A stretch of DNA of 40,080 bases from JAAYHC01 sp964483175. GTDB lineage: Bacteria > Bacillota > UBA5301. The position numbers and the translations under genes are program-made. Shown piece by piece: positions 26,903 through 33,556 of the stretch; within the stretch, counting starts at the first letter, position 1, and every line of letters begins with the position of its first letter. Where the stretch lies: NCBI GenBank assembly GCA_964483175.1, contig CAZAAT010000011.1:1-40080 (forward strand). The letters are read 5' to 3'. The notes under the pieces are model-generated. The model was not told the DNA's origin. It saw nothing but the letters and a program-made list of their open reading frames with translations, and made no database searches.

Positions 26903-28342
26903 TTATATCATACCGCCCATATCCTGGCAACCGCAATACGTAACAGATAAACGTAAAATCCTCTGAGTCTGCTCGGTGATCCTACCCTGCTCAGAGCTGC
27001 GCATCCCCACAACCCAAAGAATTCCTTGCGCATCAGTAATAAGCGCTATTTTATCCCTTACATGCGGGGATACCTTTTCATCCACGAAAAAATCCTGAAT
27101 TTTTTTTGACCCAGCCATGCCAAAGGGCTGAAAAGAGTCTCCCCCAACACGAGTTCGCACAATAAGCGGCAACTCGATTTGGTCAAGATCAAAAAAGGCC
27201 GTCATCCCTTTAGGTTGAATATCTGCCGCTTGCATCCGCTTAAATTCTGCTAAGCCCCCATCATGAACGGTTGCTGTTATTATCAACGAATATTCCGGCA
27301 GTATAGTTTCGCCTGGAACCGCTAATTCGACCCGCGGCAACCTGGCCTCCTCCGGGGTTTTGTCTGCAGAGCTCAACTCAAACCGTAAATACTGATAATC
27401 TTTGACCGCGCGCAGCCCGGGTAAATCCAGTTGACCCGTGCCTTGGCTGGACGAGGCCAACGCTAGCACCTGTTCAACATGGGCAAAGGTAATCTCGCGC
27501 CCTCCGCGCTCAGTTAACAGTCGATTCACAACCCGTCGCTGGATTGCTAATGGTTCTGTAATCAGTCGGTCTACGAATAAAGTGCTAGCATCGGCCGACT
27601 CAAGTACATTAGCTTTGATCCATCCCTCAACCACCTGATTTAAGTAATCATTCTCGGCCCGCAAGATTTCCGCCGAACGAGCCAAGGCCTCTTCGACTTT
27701 CGGATTATAATTATTCTGTAAGTATGGGATTAGTTGCAGGCGAATTTTATTTCTCACATACTCCACTGTGAGGTTGGATGAATCAATCCGGTAACCAACC
27801 CGAAACTCCCGGGCATAAGCCAGGATTTCCTCTCGTTTGACGCCGATGAGTGGCCGGATATATTGCCCCCTAACCGGAGGAATGCCCCGCAGACCATGGC
27901 CTCCTCCACTTAACATCCGCATCAGCACCGTCTCCGCTTGATCTGACAGGGTATGCGCCAAGGCTATCCGACTGGCGCCCACCTTTTGGCCACATTCGGC
28001 CAAAAACTGATACCTTACTCGCCTAGCCGCCTCTCCTTTAGACTCCCCCGGCTTGCGCAACCGCGGCACATCACGGTTATCAATAAAATAAGGTAGGTTA
28101 TGCTCCTCAGCCCAGTTGCGCACAAATTCGGCATCTTGACGGCTCTCTTCACCACGAAACATGTGGTTTAAATGGGCGACCCATAAAAACAGCCGAACCT
28201 CTTCGGCCAAACGGCAAAAAAGGTCGGCCATCACCATCGAGTCAGGCCCACCAGAAACCGCCAAGAGAACTTTATTAGTCCCCTCGGACAGCATTCGGTA
28301 AGTCCTTATGGTGTCTTTCATTTTTTCCAGTAAATCAGGCAT
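26903..28342 (-). CDS. tilS: tRNA(Ile)-lysidine synthase
   Basis: Converts C34 of tRNA-Ile(CAU) to lysidine so that AUA is read correctly. 479 aa. PP-loop SGGPDS (30-35), HLNHMFRGEES in the N-terminal domain, and the C-terminal TilS domain (GDSFQPFGMAGSKKIQDFF). Start codon context is weak; Met8 (MKDTIRTY) is an alternative. Synteny spoIIE-tilS-ftsH is conserved across spore formers. Confidence 0.94.
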   Translation of the reverse strand: MPDLLEKMKDTIRTYRMLSEGTNKVLLAVSGGPDSMVMADLFCRLAEEVRLFLWVAHLNHMFRGEESRQDAEFVRNWAEEHNLPYFIDNRDVPRLRKPGESKGEAARRVRYQFLAECGQKVGASRIALAHTLSDQAETVLMRMLSGGGHGLRGIPPVRGQYIRPLIGVKREEILAYAREFRVGYRIDSSNLTVEYVRNKIRLQLIPYLQNNYNPKVEEALARSAEILRAENDYLNQVVEGWIKANVLESADASTLFVDRLITEPLAIQRRVVNRLLTERGGREITFAHVEQVLALASSSQGTGQLDLPGLRAVKDYQYLRFELSSADKTPEEARLPRVELAVPGETILPEYSLIITATVHDGGLAEFKRMQAADIQPKGMTAFFDLDQIELPLIVRTRVGGDSFQPFGMAGSKKIQDFFVDEKVSPHVRDKIALITDAQGILWVVGMRSSEQGRITEQTQRILRLSVTYCGCQDMGGMI

Positions 28343-28374
28343 GTAGGATTCTTCGGTAAATCACGTTGCATTTC

Positions 28375-28692
28375 CTACGCTAAAAGGCCTTGGGCCCATA
28401 AAAAAGTGAGAATAAACAGGCCAACACAGATGAGAAAGAAGAGATCAATCAGTAACTCCGTGCTGCGCACAGCCTGGCGACTAGACTGCAGCACTTTTGG
28501 TTTAATAACTGTTGCTGAGTTTTCCATCGATGTGGGCTTGTACTCCCATTGTTCACAATAATAACCGCTGGGGGTGTAGGTTACCCTGACGTAACGACTG
28601 CTCTTCGGCGGCGGTACAGGTCGAAAGCGGGGGAAGAAATCTGACCGGTTGTCCACTGCGGCAACTCCTCCGATACCAAATTTCTCCTTCAT
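28375..28692 (-). CDS. small single-pass membrane protein, unknown
   Basis: 105 aa. Basic, Pro-rich soluble N-terminus and one C-terminal membrane helix (about residues 80-101), with the tail at the outer face. ATG with a GGGGGGGAG ribosome site. Lies between spoIIE and tilS. In Bacillus other small genes occupy this place, but I see no similarity. Tyr-rich segment RYVRVTYTPSGYY. Function unknown. Confidence 0.7.
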   Translation of the reverse strand: MKEKFGIGGVAAVDNRSDFFPRFRPVPPPKSSRYVRVTYTPSGYYCEQWEYKPTSMENSATVIKPKVLQSSRQAVRSTELLIDLFFLICVGLFILTFLWAQGLLA

Positions 28693-28727
28693 TTTATGCT
28701 CCCCCCCGACAAAATATACTTATCCCC

Positions 28728-31175
28728 TCAAATCTCTGCCGTCCTCCGTCTGGTGTACACCGGGATCATGTTAGCTATCCCTTTGCTACGCACCCTAGCG
28801 ACAGCTATAGTCAGGTCATCTTGCGGCTCATGCCCGCAGACTTCTAATACTTTCGCCAACAAATAATCGGCTAGCTCGGCCGCACCTCGTTTGGGGGTGT
28901 GCACCAATAGTTTTTCAAACCAATCCGTCGGCAGCCCAGGGGTACAATCTGTTACCCCATCGGTGATCATCACGATGTAGTCGCTGGGAAACAATTCTTC
29001 CGAGATAATAGCTGCGTCAAACTGAGCGATGATGCCGATAGGCAGGGAATGCCCCTCAATCCGCACAATATCGCTCCCCCGGATAATGAAAGTAGGCTGA
29101 CAGCCGATCTTCACAAATTCAGCCTCGCCGGTATATTCATCAAACAGCATTAAATCGAGGGTCGCAAAACTTTCGTCAGGGGACCTAAACAACAACAGAC
29201 TATTTAGAGCCCGCACCGCAAACTGCTTATCCAGGCCCGCTCGTAATAGCTGTTCCAGCAGCGACAGAGTAGTACTGCTTTCCAAAGCCGCCCGACTACC
29301 TGAACCCATCCCATCACTTAGCGCCACACCGATTTTACCGGACGGTAAGGCTAACAGCAGATGGTTATCGCCATTAACCTTCGAGCCTTTTTTGGAGGTT
29401 TTGACTACTTTATATTCCAACTGATAGGCTTTTTTGGGTACTAAACTAACCTCGCAAACCGGATCCCCGGTATGGAATCCACAGACCGGTCGGCACACAC
29501 TATATTGCGTGTCTAAAATTACCGACGCAATGGAGGCTAATTGGCGACAGGACTCTTTTCCTCCACAATTAAGGCAGGTAACCCTGATTTCGTATTGACC
29601 ATCGGCGCTGGCTGACGCACGTACTTGCTGTACCGAACAACGCTTACGTAAAAATGCCGCGAACAACTCTTTCGATGGATTCTCGTGTAAATAGCGACGT
29701 TCGAGCATCTCTGCGGAAAGTGACGAGATCACTTCGGCGACCCCATGAAGCTGGTTGGATACAATCTCGCGGCTTGATAATAATTTCTGCTCCCACGTAC
29801 TTTCGACCCGATGCAGCTCCAGCAAATAGTTGACGGCCTGAACCAATTTATGCGCTTGGTTGCAATGGCTTCTGATCCCCTGTGGCAACTGCACCATCTG
29901 TAGACCACCACGGTTTTCCGCCTCGACCAAGGCTATTTCGAAGTTCTTAAAAGTAATGTAGAACCGGTCTACCCAACAACCCTGGTACAGCTCACAACCG
30001 GAACAGACCCGATCGGAGACAGCATTAATCATTTTGGAAATATCAGGGTTATCGGTGATCACTTCCCCGTGCGGCAATTGGGCAAAACTACGAGCGAGTT
30101 CCCCGAGCACCTCACTGATAGTGGCGAGCCTACGAGAAACCCAGCTTTTGAGGCGCTGTTCCTCGTCCAGCTCCCTAGATTTGTGGACTTTGGCAGCCGG
30201 AAGCCAACCCTGCACAACGGCGGTCGCCTTTTTGGGAATCAGGCAAACGATACCTACAGCTACGAGCGTGGACGTGATCATCCCGGTGAGTTCCACCGGG
30301 GTAAGGAGCTGATAAGAAAGGAGCCCCGAACCAGCCAAAAACCCAACGATTAAGCCGCCTTTTCCCAGCTCGCGAAAGAGTCCAGCCGTGATGCCGGCCA
30401 TCGCCAGTCCGGCCAGATGGTACGGGGAATAATTGCTCAACAGGCTGACCACCACCCCGATGCCAACCCCGGAAACCGCGCCTGCCCCCGGCCCTCCTAT
30501 CCAGGCAGCGATGATTACCGCCAAACGCAGGATCACATCGAGTAGCGGCAAGACCCCCAGCGAGAGCCCGTCCAATCCTGAGATGCCAATACCGATAACC
30601 AAGAAACCCAAGGCAACCTCTTCATACCCTAACTCTCGCTGCAAGGTGGCGATATTTTTCAGCCGGGCCCCGAAATAACTTAGAACCCCCACTAAGAGGC
30701 CTGCCAACATTGCTTCTAATAAAGCAAAGTATAAAAAAATGGGCTCCTCTCCACCGGCAGTTGCCAGGATGATTCGCCCAATTAATACTGCTGCGGCAGT
30801 ATAGAAAGAACCAAAGATTAGCTGGTATGAAATTGTATCTCCTTGTCGCTTGGCTAAACTGGCTCCGATTAAAACCAGAATCGCTAGAAAAGCGTAGGTC
30901 CAAAGTTTGACATAGGATAAGGAAAGTAAAAATCCGATTATGATACCGATGATGACCTGCAATAACTGCTGCGGATAAACTAGACTAGTCACTGTAAGCG
31001 CCGCTAACGCAAAGGGGTGAAATTCTCCGAATAAAGATGCCCTGGCCCATAAAACGCCAGTCAGTAGCATGAATCCGGATCGCAGAAAATTACTGGTAAT
31101 TCGCGCAACTAGTTGGTTAAGTAACGTCCGAATGCCGCCCAGTAAACCCTTAGGCTTAGCAATCGATAGGGCCAA
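28728..31175 (-). CDS. spoIIE: stage II sporulation protein E, PP2C-type phosphatase
   Basis: Dephosphorylates SpoIIAA in the forespore to release sigma-F and localises to the polar septum. 815 aa. About ten membrane helices in the first 330 residues, a central domain with the Cys group CSGCELYQGCW (about 405-415), and a C-terminal PP2C domain from about 590 (ALSDGMGSG with the metal Asp, later VMITDGVTDCTPG). TTG start with GGAGGG 6 bases upstream. Preceded by Spo0A-type promoter architecture. Direct evidence that the organism sporulates or descends from spore formers. Confidence 0.97.
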   Translation of the reverse strand: MALSIAKPKGLLGGIRTLLNQLVARITSNFLRSGFMLLTGVLWARASLFGEFHPFALAALTVTSLVYPQQLLQVIIGIIIGFLLSLSYVKLWTYAFLAILVLIGASLAKRQGDTISYQLIFGSFYTAAAVLIGRIILATAGGEEPIFLYFALLEAMLAGLLVGVLSYFGARLKNIATLQRELGYEEVALGFLVIGIGISGLDGLSLGVLPLLDVILRLAVIIAAWIGGPGAGAVSGVGIGVVVSLLSNYSPYHLAGLAMAGITAGLFRELGKGGLIVGFLAGSGLLSYQLLTPVELTGMITSTLVAVGIVCLIPKKATAVVQGWLPAAKVHKSRELDEEQRLKSWVSRRLATISEVLGELARSFAQLPHGEVITDNPDISKMINAVSDRVCSGCELYQGCWVDRFYITFKNFEIALVEAENRGGLQMVQLPQGIRSHCNQAHKLVQAVNYLLELHRVESTWEQKLLSSREIVSNQLHGVAEVISSLSAEMLERRYLHENPSKELFAAFLRKRCSVQQVRASASADGQYEIRVTCLNCGGKESCRQLASIASVILDTQYSVCRPVCGFHTGDPVCEVSLVPKKAYQLEYKVVKTSKKGSKVNGDNHLLLALPSGKIGVALSDGMGSGSRAALESSTTLSLLEQLLRAGLDKQFAVRALNSLLLFRSPDESFATLDLMLFDEYTGEAEFVKIGCQPTFIIRGSDIVRIEGHSLPIGIIAQFDAAIISEELFPSDYIVMITDGVTDCTPGLPTDWFEKLLVHTPKRGAAELADYLLAKVLEVCGHEPQDDLTIAVARVRSKGIANMIPVYTRRRTAEI

Positions 31176-31215
31176 ATCGATCCCTCCAGTTATAGCTTGT
31201 CCAATAATACTCGTT

Positions 31216-31260
31216 ATTGTACCAGGAAGGATCAGGTTGAAAGTGTCGAACTATTTCGAA
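31216..31260 (-). promoter_or_regulatory. Spo0A-controlled promoter of spoIIE with tandem 0A boxes
   Basis: On the minus strand: TTCGAAA (31254-31260, one mismatch to the 0A box) and TTCGACA (31244-31250, perfect 0A box) are spaced exactly 10 bp. The second overlaps a -35-like TCGACA (31244-31249). That lies 22 bp from the -10 TACAAT (31216-31221), the over-long spacing known for the B. subtilis spoIIG/spoIIE class of Spo0A-P activated sigma-A promoters. Confidence 0.85.
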
Positions 31261-31289
31261 AACCGAAATAAATTATCCTGCACTTTCAA
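31233..31289. repeat. 9-bp inverted repeat enclosing the 0A boxes
   Basis: TTGAAAGTG (starting about 31237) and CACTTTCAA (ending about 31289) are perfect complements enclosing both 0A boxes and the -35. Chance or a DNA-loop operator; not a terminator. Confidence 0.5.
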
Positions 31290-31340
31290 TTAAAGAAACA
31301 AGAAGAAGAGAAAATCCTACACTAAACGATTTGAAGTGTT

Positions 31341-31379
31341 AAAAAGGACCAGCACAATCAGGGTGCTAGTCCTTTTTTT
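31341..31379 (-). terminator. bidirectional-looking terminator after the zinc-finger gene
   Basis: AAAAAGGACCAGCAC (31341-31355), 7-nt loop, GTGCTAGTCCTTTTT (31363-31377): 14 paired positions with one mismatch and T-tracts on both strands. Serves the minus-strand zinc-finger gene ending at 31400. Confidence 0.88.
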
Positions 31380-31399
31380 CACGATTACCACCGAAGAAA

Positions 31400-31660
31400 T
31401 TAGGCATTCACACTATACTTCGTATGAGACCAACCGGAACCTCCGCACACTTCGCAATTGCCATTACTGGTCTGACTGTAACCGGAACCTTTGCAAATGG
31501 GACATTTGTAGCCGGGCTTCGCTACAAGTAATGTACCAGCACCGTTACAGATCGTACACAATCCACTACCAGCTAAAGCTGCTCCTTTGCCTTTACATCT
31601 ACGACAGGTTTTTAACACGTAATCACCTGACACCTTAGCTTGACGCCTGAGGCCAAACAA
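31400..31660 (-). CDS. free-standing DnaJ-type zinc finger protein (four CxxCxGxG)
   Basis: 86 aa. Four repeats CRRCKGKG, CTICNGAG, CPICKGSG and CEVCGGSG reproduce the two-zinc cysteine-rich centre of DnaJ, with no J domain or substrate-binding domain. Start taken as TTG 31660 because AGGGGAGGG lies 6 bases upstream; an in-frame TTG at 31684 precedes the ribosome site. Comparable small CxxCxGxG proteins act as chaperone- or partner-binding zinc modules. It closes a run of five tiny genes, three of them zinc-binding. Confidence 0.75.
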   Translation of the reverse strand: MFGLRRQAKVSGDYVLKTCRRCKGKGAALAGSGLCTICNGAGTLLVAKPGYKCPICKGSGYSQTSNGNCEVCGGSGWSHTKYSVNA

Positions 31661-31762
31661 ATTTAACCCTCCCCTCTTTTGCAAAATAATCTATCTCTAT
31701 AACATCTAACTCCACAAAAGTTCACTATATGGACTGTTATTTTCTGTTGGAACCGATTTTTC

Positions 31763-31793
31763 CTGCAAAAGATGAAGAAAGCATCTTTTGCAG
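31763..31793. repeat. 12-bp perfect inverted repeat (hairpin) without T-tract
   Basis: CTGCAAAAGATG (31763-31774), 7-nt loop, CATCTTTTGCAG (31782-31793). Not followed by a T-run on either strand. Lies between a terminator and the zinc-finger gene, so it is in the leader or promoter zone of that gene. Confidence 0.8.
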
Positions 31794-31802
31794 AGAAAGA
31801 AA

Positions 31803-31828
31803 TAGGCAGCTATGGAATAAGCTGCCTA
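31803..31828 (-). terminator. terminator of the 50-aa zinc ribbon gene
   Basis: TAGGCAGCT (31803-31811), 8-nt loop, AGCTGCCTA (31820-31828). On the minus strand it is followed by TTTCTTTCT. 20 bp beyond the stop codon. Confidence 0.8.
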
Positions 31829-31848
31829 ACACTTGAATAGAGCCTATA

Positions 31849-32001
31849 TTAAACCGGTTTTGCATCTGGTTGACTGTTATTTTCTTCTTTATGCCCCTTC
31901 GACTTACAAGTATTACAAATATGATAATACCGACCGGAATCTGTAATCCGCTTATATTTAACCCGTTCTTTGCGGCCACAGATTATACACTTGCGCTCCA
32001 T
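31849..32001 (-). CDS. 50-aa zinc-ribbon protein, YlaI/DUF2197-like (copy 2)
   Basis: Begins MERKCIICGRKERVKY, then HICNTCKSKG and a polar tail ending QPDAKPV. Two CxxC pairs (C5/C8 and C29/C32) make a zinc ribbon. ATG at 32001 with GCGGAG 9 bases upstream and a terminator just downstream, so it is a complete gene despite its size. It resembles the other small zinc ribbon at 33314-33472 (ERRCIICGK). Role unknown; Bacillus YlaI is the nearest family I can name. Confidence 0.75.
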   Translation of the reverse strand: MERKCIICGRKERVKYKRITDSGRYYHICNTCKSKGHKEENNSQPDAKPV

Positions 32002-32021
32002 TTAATGACACTCCGCACAAA

Positions 32022-32387
32022 TTATCCAACTTGCTGATACTGGCTTGCCTCCGGTGTAATCTTGTCAAATTGCCGGGTAATCTCGGCATGAATCCGATTT
32101 TCTAAGTCAGACAGCCGACCTGAGAGGCTCATATCAATGACAAGATCCCCTAATTGAATCAGCATCCCGCCCAAAATCGAGGGGTCAATGACGTTAACAA
32201 GCTCAACATCCTTGCCAGCTAGTTGTTTCAGAACCCCGTGCAGTTTAACCTGGGTTGCTTCGTCAATGGGAACAACCGTTTTGACCTTAGCCTTTACTTT
32301 ACTCTGGTCGATTTTAACTGTGATACCCCTATGCGACTTGACTATTTGACCGTATTCGCGAGCTATCTTGGTGCGCCACTTTTCCAT
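32022..32387 (-). CDS. orphan protein resembling the C-terminal domain of ATP synthase subunit delta (copy 2)
   Basis: 121 aa. Residues about 30-105 follow the AtpH/OSCP C-terminal domain: TVVPIDEATQVKL, then VDPS-like VIDPSILGGMLIQLGD, LVIDMSLSGRLSDL. In F-type ATP synthase this half contacts the peripheral stalk, while the N-terminal six-helix half binds F1-alpha. That half is missing here, replaced by a short basic helix MEKWRTKIAREYGQIV shared with copy 1. No ATP synthase genes are in the window. ATG with GGAGGG upstream. Not an internal fragment: it has its own start, ribosome site and paralogue. Confidence 0.75.
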   Translation of the reverse strand: MEKWRTKIAREYGQIVKSHRGITVKIDQSKVKAKVKTVVPIDEATQVKLHGVLKQLAGKDVELVNVIDPSILGGMLIQLGDLVIDMSLSGRLSDLENRIHAEITRQFDKITPEASQYQQVG

Positions 32388-32420
32388 CTTTCTGATCCCT
32401 CCTACTCTTTAATCTATATT

Positions 32421-32443
32421 ACTATCCGGTTAAACTATCCGGT
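32421..32443. repeat. direct repeat ACTATCCGGT x2 upstream of copy-2 gene
   Basis: ACTATCCGGT at 32421-32430 and 32434-32443, 13-bp period. On the minus strand (ACCGGATAGT twice) it lies between the upstream terminator and the AGGAGGG ribosome site, over a weak TTTACC...TAATAT promoter candidate. Confidence 0.75.
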
Positions 32444-32473
32444 AAAAAAACAAAAGGGGATGAAACAACCCCT
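32444..32473 (-). terminator. terminator between the two delta-like genes
   Basis: AGGGG (32455-32459), 9-nt loop, CCCCT (32469-32473). On the minus strand it is followed by TTTGTTTTTTT. Confidence 0.82.
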
Positions 32474-32613
32474 CGAATAATTAGTGCAAATTTTCTTGAT
32501 ATTTTTCTGAAGCGATAAGTACGATTTGTGCTGCGACAAAAGCCGGGTCTTCACTAATATTATTACCTTTTTCCGTAGAAAATCCTGCAAATCAAGTGCA
32601 ATAAATTACATTA

Positions 32614-32976
32614 TTAGGCAATAGTGCTAAATGGTGCGATCTGCTTGTCTCCATCGACTCGAAACTCTTCATTAATCCTTTGGTGAATTGAGTCGGACAA
32701 CCTCTTCAGACGCGAGGCCATACTCAAGTCGATTACCAAATCTGAGGTAGTAATGACCATGCCGGCAATAATTGATGGATCGATCTTGTTAACAATCGTG
32801 ACCGGTTTGCCGAGTAGGTCGGATAAGGCGCTGGCTAACTCCTGTTGATCCTCCTCGGACATTTTAACTACCGTGAAGACTTTAGCCACCGTAGTATCCT
32901 TTGCCCTGAAAAACCCCTGCGAATCACTTACAAACCGATTATACTCCTCAGCCACACGACTCCGCCATTTTTCCAT
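32614..32976 (-). CDS. orphan protein resembling the C-terminal domain of ATP synthase subunit delta (copy 1)
   Basis: 120 aa, paralogue of the protein at 32022-32387. They share MEKWR at the start, A-x-EY in the first helix, FTVVKMSEEDQQEL, KIDPSIIAGMVITTSD, LVIDLSMASRLKRL and a short divergent tail. The IDPSIIAGM...LVID.S...RL signature is that of AtpH C-terminal domains. The F1-binding N-terminal domain is absent. Own sigma-A promoter at 33140-33168 and a roughly 157-nt leader containing an intrinsic terminator, which suggests attenuation control. Function unknown; an ATP synthase stalk modifier is one possibility (inference). Confidence 0.75.
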   Translation of the reverse strand: MEKWRSRVAEEYNRFVSDSQGFFRAKDTTVAKVFTVVKMSEEDQQELASALSDLLGKPVTIVNKIDPSIIAGMVITTSDLVIDLSMASRLKRLSDSIHQRINEEFRVDGDKQIAPFSTIA

Positions 32977-33025
32977 TCAGGACACCCCCTTCCTTCTGGT
33001 CCCCAACCCCCTTAGGGTTGAGAAT

Positions 33026-33060
33026 AAAAAAGGCTACAGCTCTCTCTCTGTGCTGCAGCC
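33026..33060 (-). terminator. leader terminator (attenuator candidate) of copy-1 delta-like gene
   Basis: GGCTGCAGC, 11-nt loop, GCTGTAGCC on the minus strand (9-bp stem with one G-U, + strand 33032-33060), then six T. It lies between the promoter and the start codon, so the gene is read only if this is bypassed. Confidence 0.78.
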
Positions 33061-33139
33061 ACTAATCCTAATATTTCTGAAAATCTATCCCGTCGGTACT
33101 ATCAAATTATTTTCACAATATATAGATTTCTTTTGTTAT

Positions 33140-33168
33140 ATTATACATCTAAATATACAATTTGTAAA
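33140..33168 (-). promoter_or_regulatory. sigma-A promoter of copy-1 delta-like gene
   Basis: Minus strand TTTACA (33163-33168), 17 bases, TATAAT (33140-33145): near-perfect consensus. Confidence 0.82.
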
Positions 33169-33268
33169 CAGAAAAGCCGCTTTTTATGCTTTTTCTATCC
33201 TCTTGGCAGCGATTCGTGATTAAAGACTCTTCTTAAATAGTATATGCATTCACACTACCATTTAATGT

Positions 33269-33298
33269 AAAAAGAATCCGCGCAGTCGGATTCTTTTT
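33269..33298 (-). terminator. terminator of the 52-aa zinc ribbon gene
   Basis: AAAAAGAATCCG-CGCAGT-CGGATTCTTTTT, perfect 12-bp stem with T-tract in either direction. Confidence 0.9.
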
Positions 33299-33313
33299 CA
33301 CAACATCATTTTC

Positions 33314-33472
33314 CTAGATCGGTTTTTGCACTTTTTGGTTCTCTTTAGCTTCGTATTGTACTTTAGCCTTGCACATCTCGCAGACAAAATACTTTTGGCC
33401 GGAATGACTGAGTTGCTTAACTCCTTCGACCTTATCCACCTTACCGCAGATGATACATCTTCTCTCTACCAT
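33314..33472 (-). CDS. small zinc-ribbon protein, YlaI/DUF2197-like (copy 1)
   Basis: 52 aa from ATG 33472 (MVERRCIICGKVDKVEG); a longer reading from 33514 lacks support because AAGGGGG lies 9 bases upstream of 33472. Two CxxC pairs, CIIC and CEMC, separated by about 25 residues and followed by a Lys-rich tail. Same layout as Bacillus YlaI and as the 50-aa protein at 31849-32001. A palindrome sits directly upstream and a strong terminator downstream, so it is monocistronic and probably regulated. Confidence 0.75.
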   Translation of the reverse strand: MVERRCIICGKVDKVEGVKQLSHSGQKYFVCEMCKAKVQYEAKENQKVQKPI

Positions 33473-33490
33473 CACCATAGGCCCCCTTGC

Positions 33491-33510
33491 AATATCATCA
33501 TTATGATATT
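33491..33510. promoter_or_regulatory. palindrome upstream of zinc ribbon copy 1
   Basis: AATATCAT-CATT-ATGATATT, perfect 8-bp arms, immediately upstream of the AAGGGGG ribosome site. Operator-like; could also fold in the mRNA and mask ribosome access. Confidence 0.65.
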
Positions 33511-33556
33511 TCAACTTCTATAATAGTATTTCCTTTTACTAGGATCCTTTCAATCA

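Larger units (their letters stand above)
32977..33313 (-). other. 337-bp AT-rich leader region
   Basis: No gene. On the minus strand, in order: the terminator of the upstream zinc ribbon gene (33269-33298), an AT-rich stretch, a sigma-A promoter (33140-33168), a leader with an intrinsic terminator (33026-33060), a small hairpin CAACCC/GGGTTG (about 33004-33020), and the ribosome site GGAAGGGGG before the ATG at 32976. Confidence 0.7.

Noticed and set aside
31737..31979. An 80-codon minus-strand frame (MAAKNGLNISGLQIP...)
   Set aside because: It overlaps the 50-aa zinc ribbon gene in another frame, has a weak start context and runs through the gene's terminator and hairpin.
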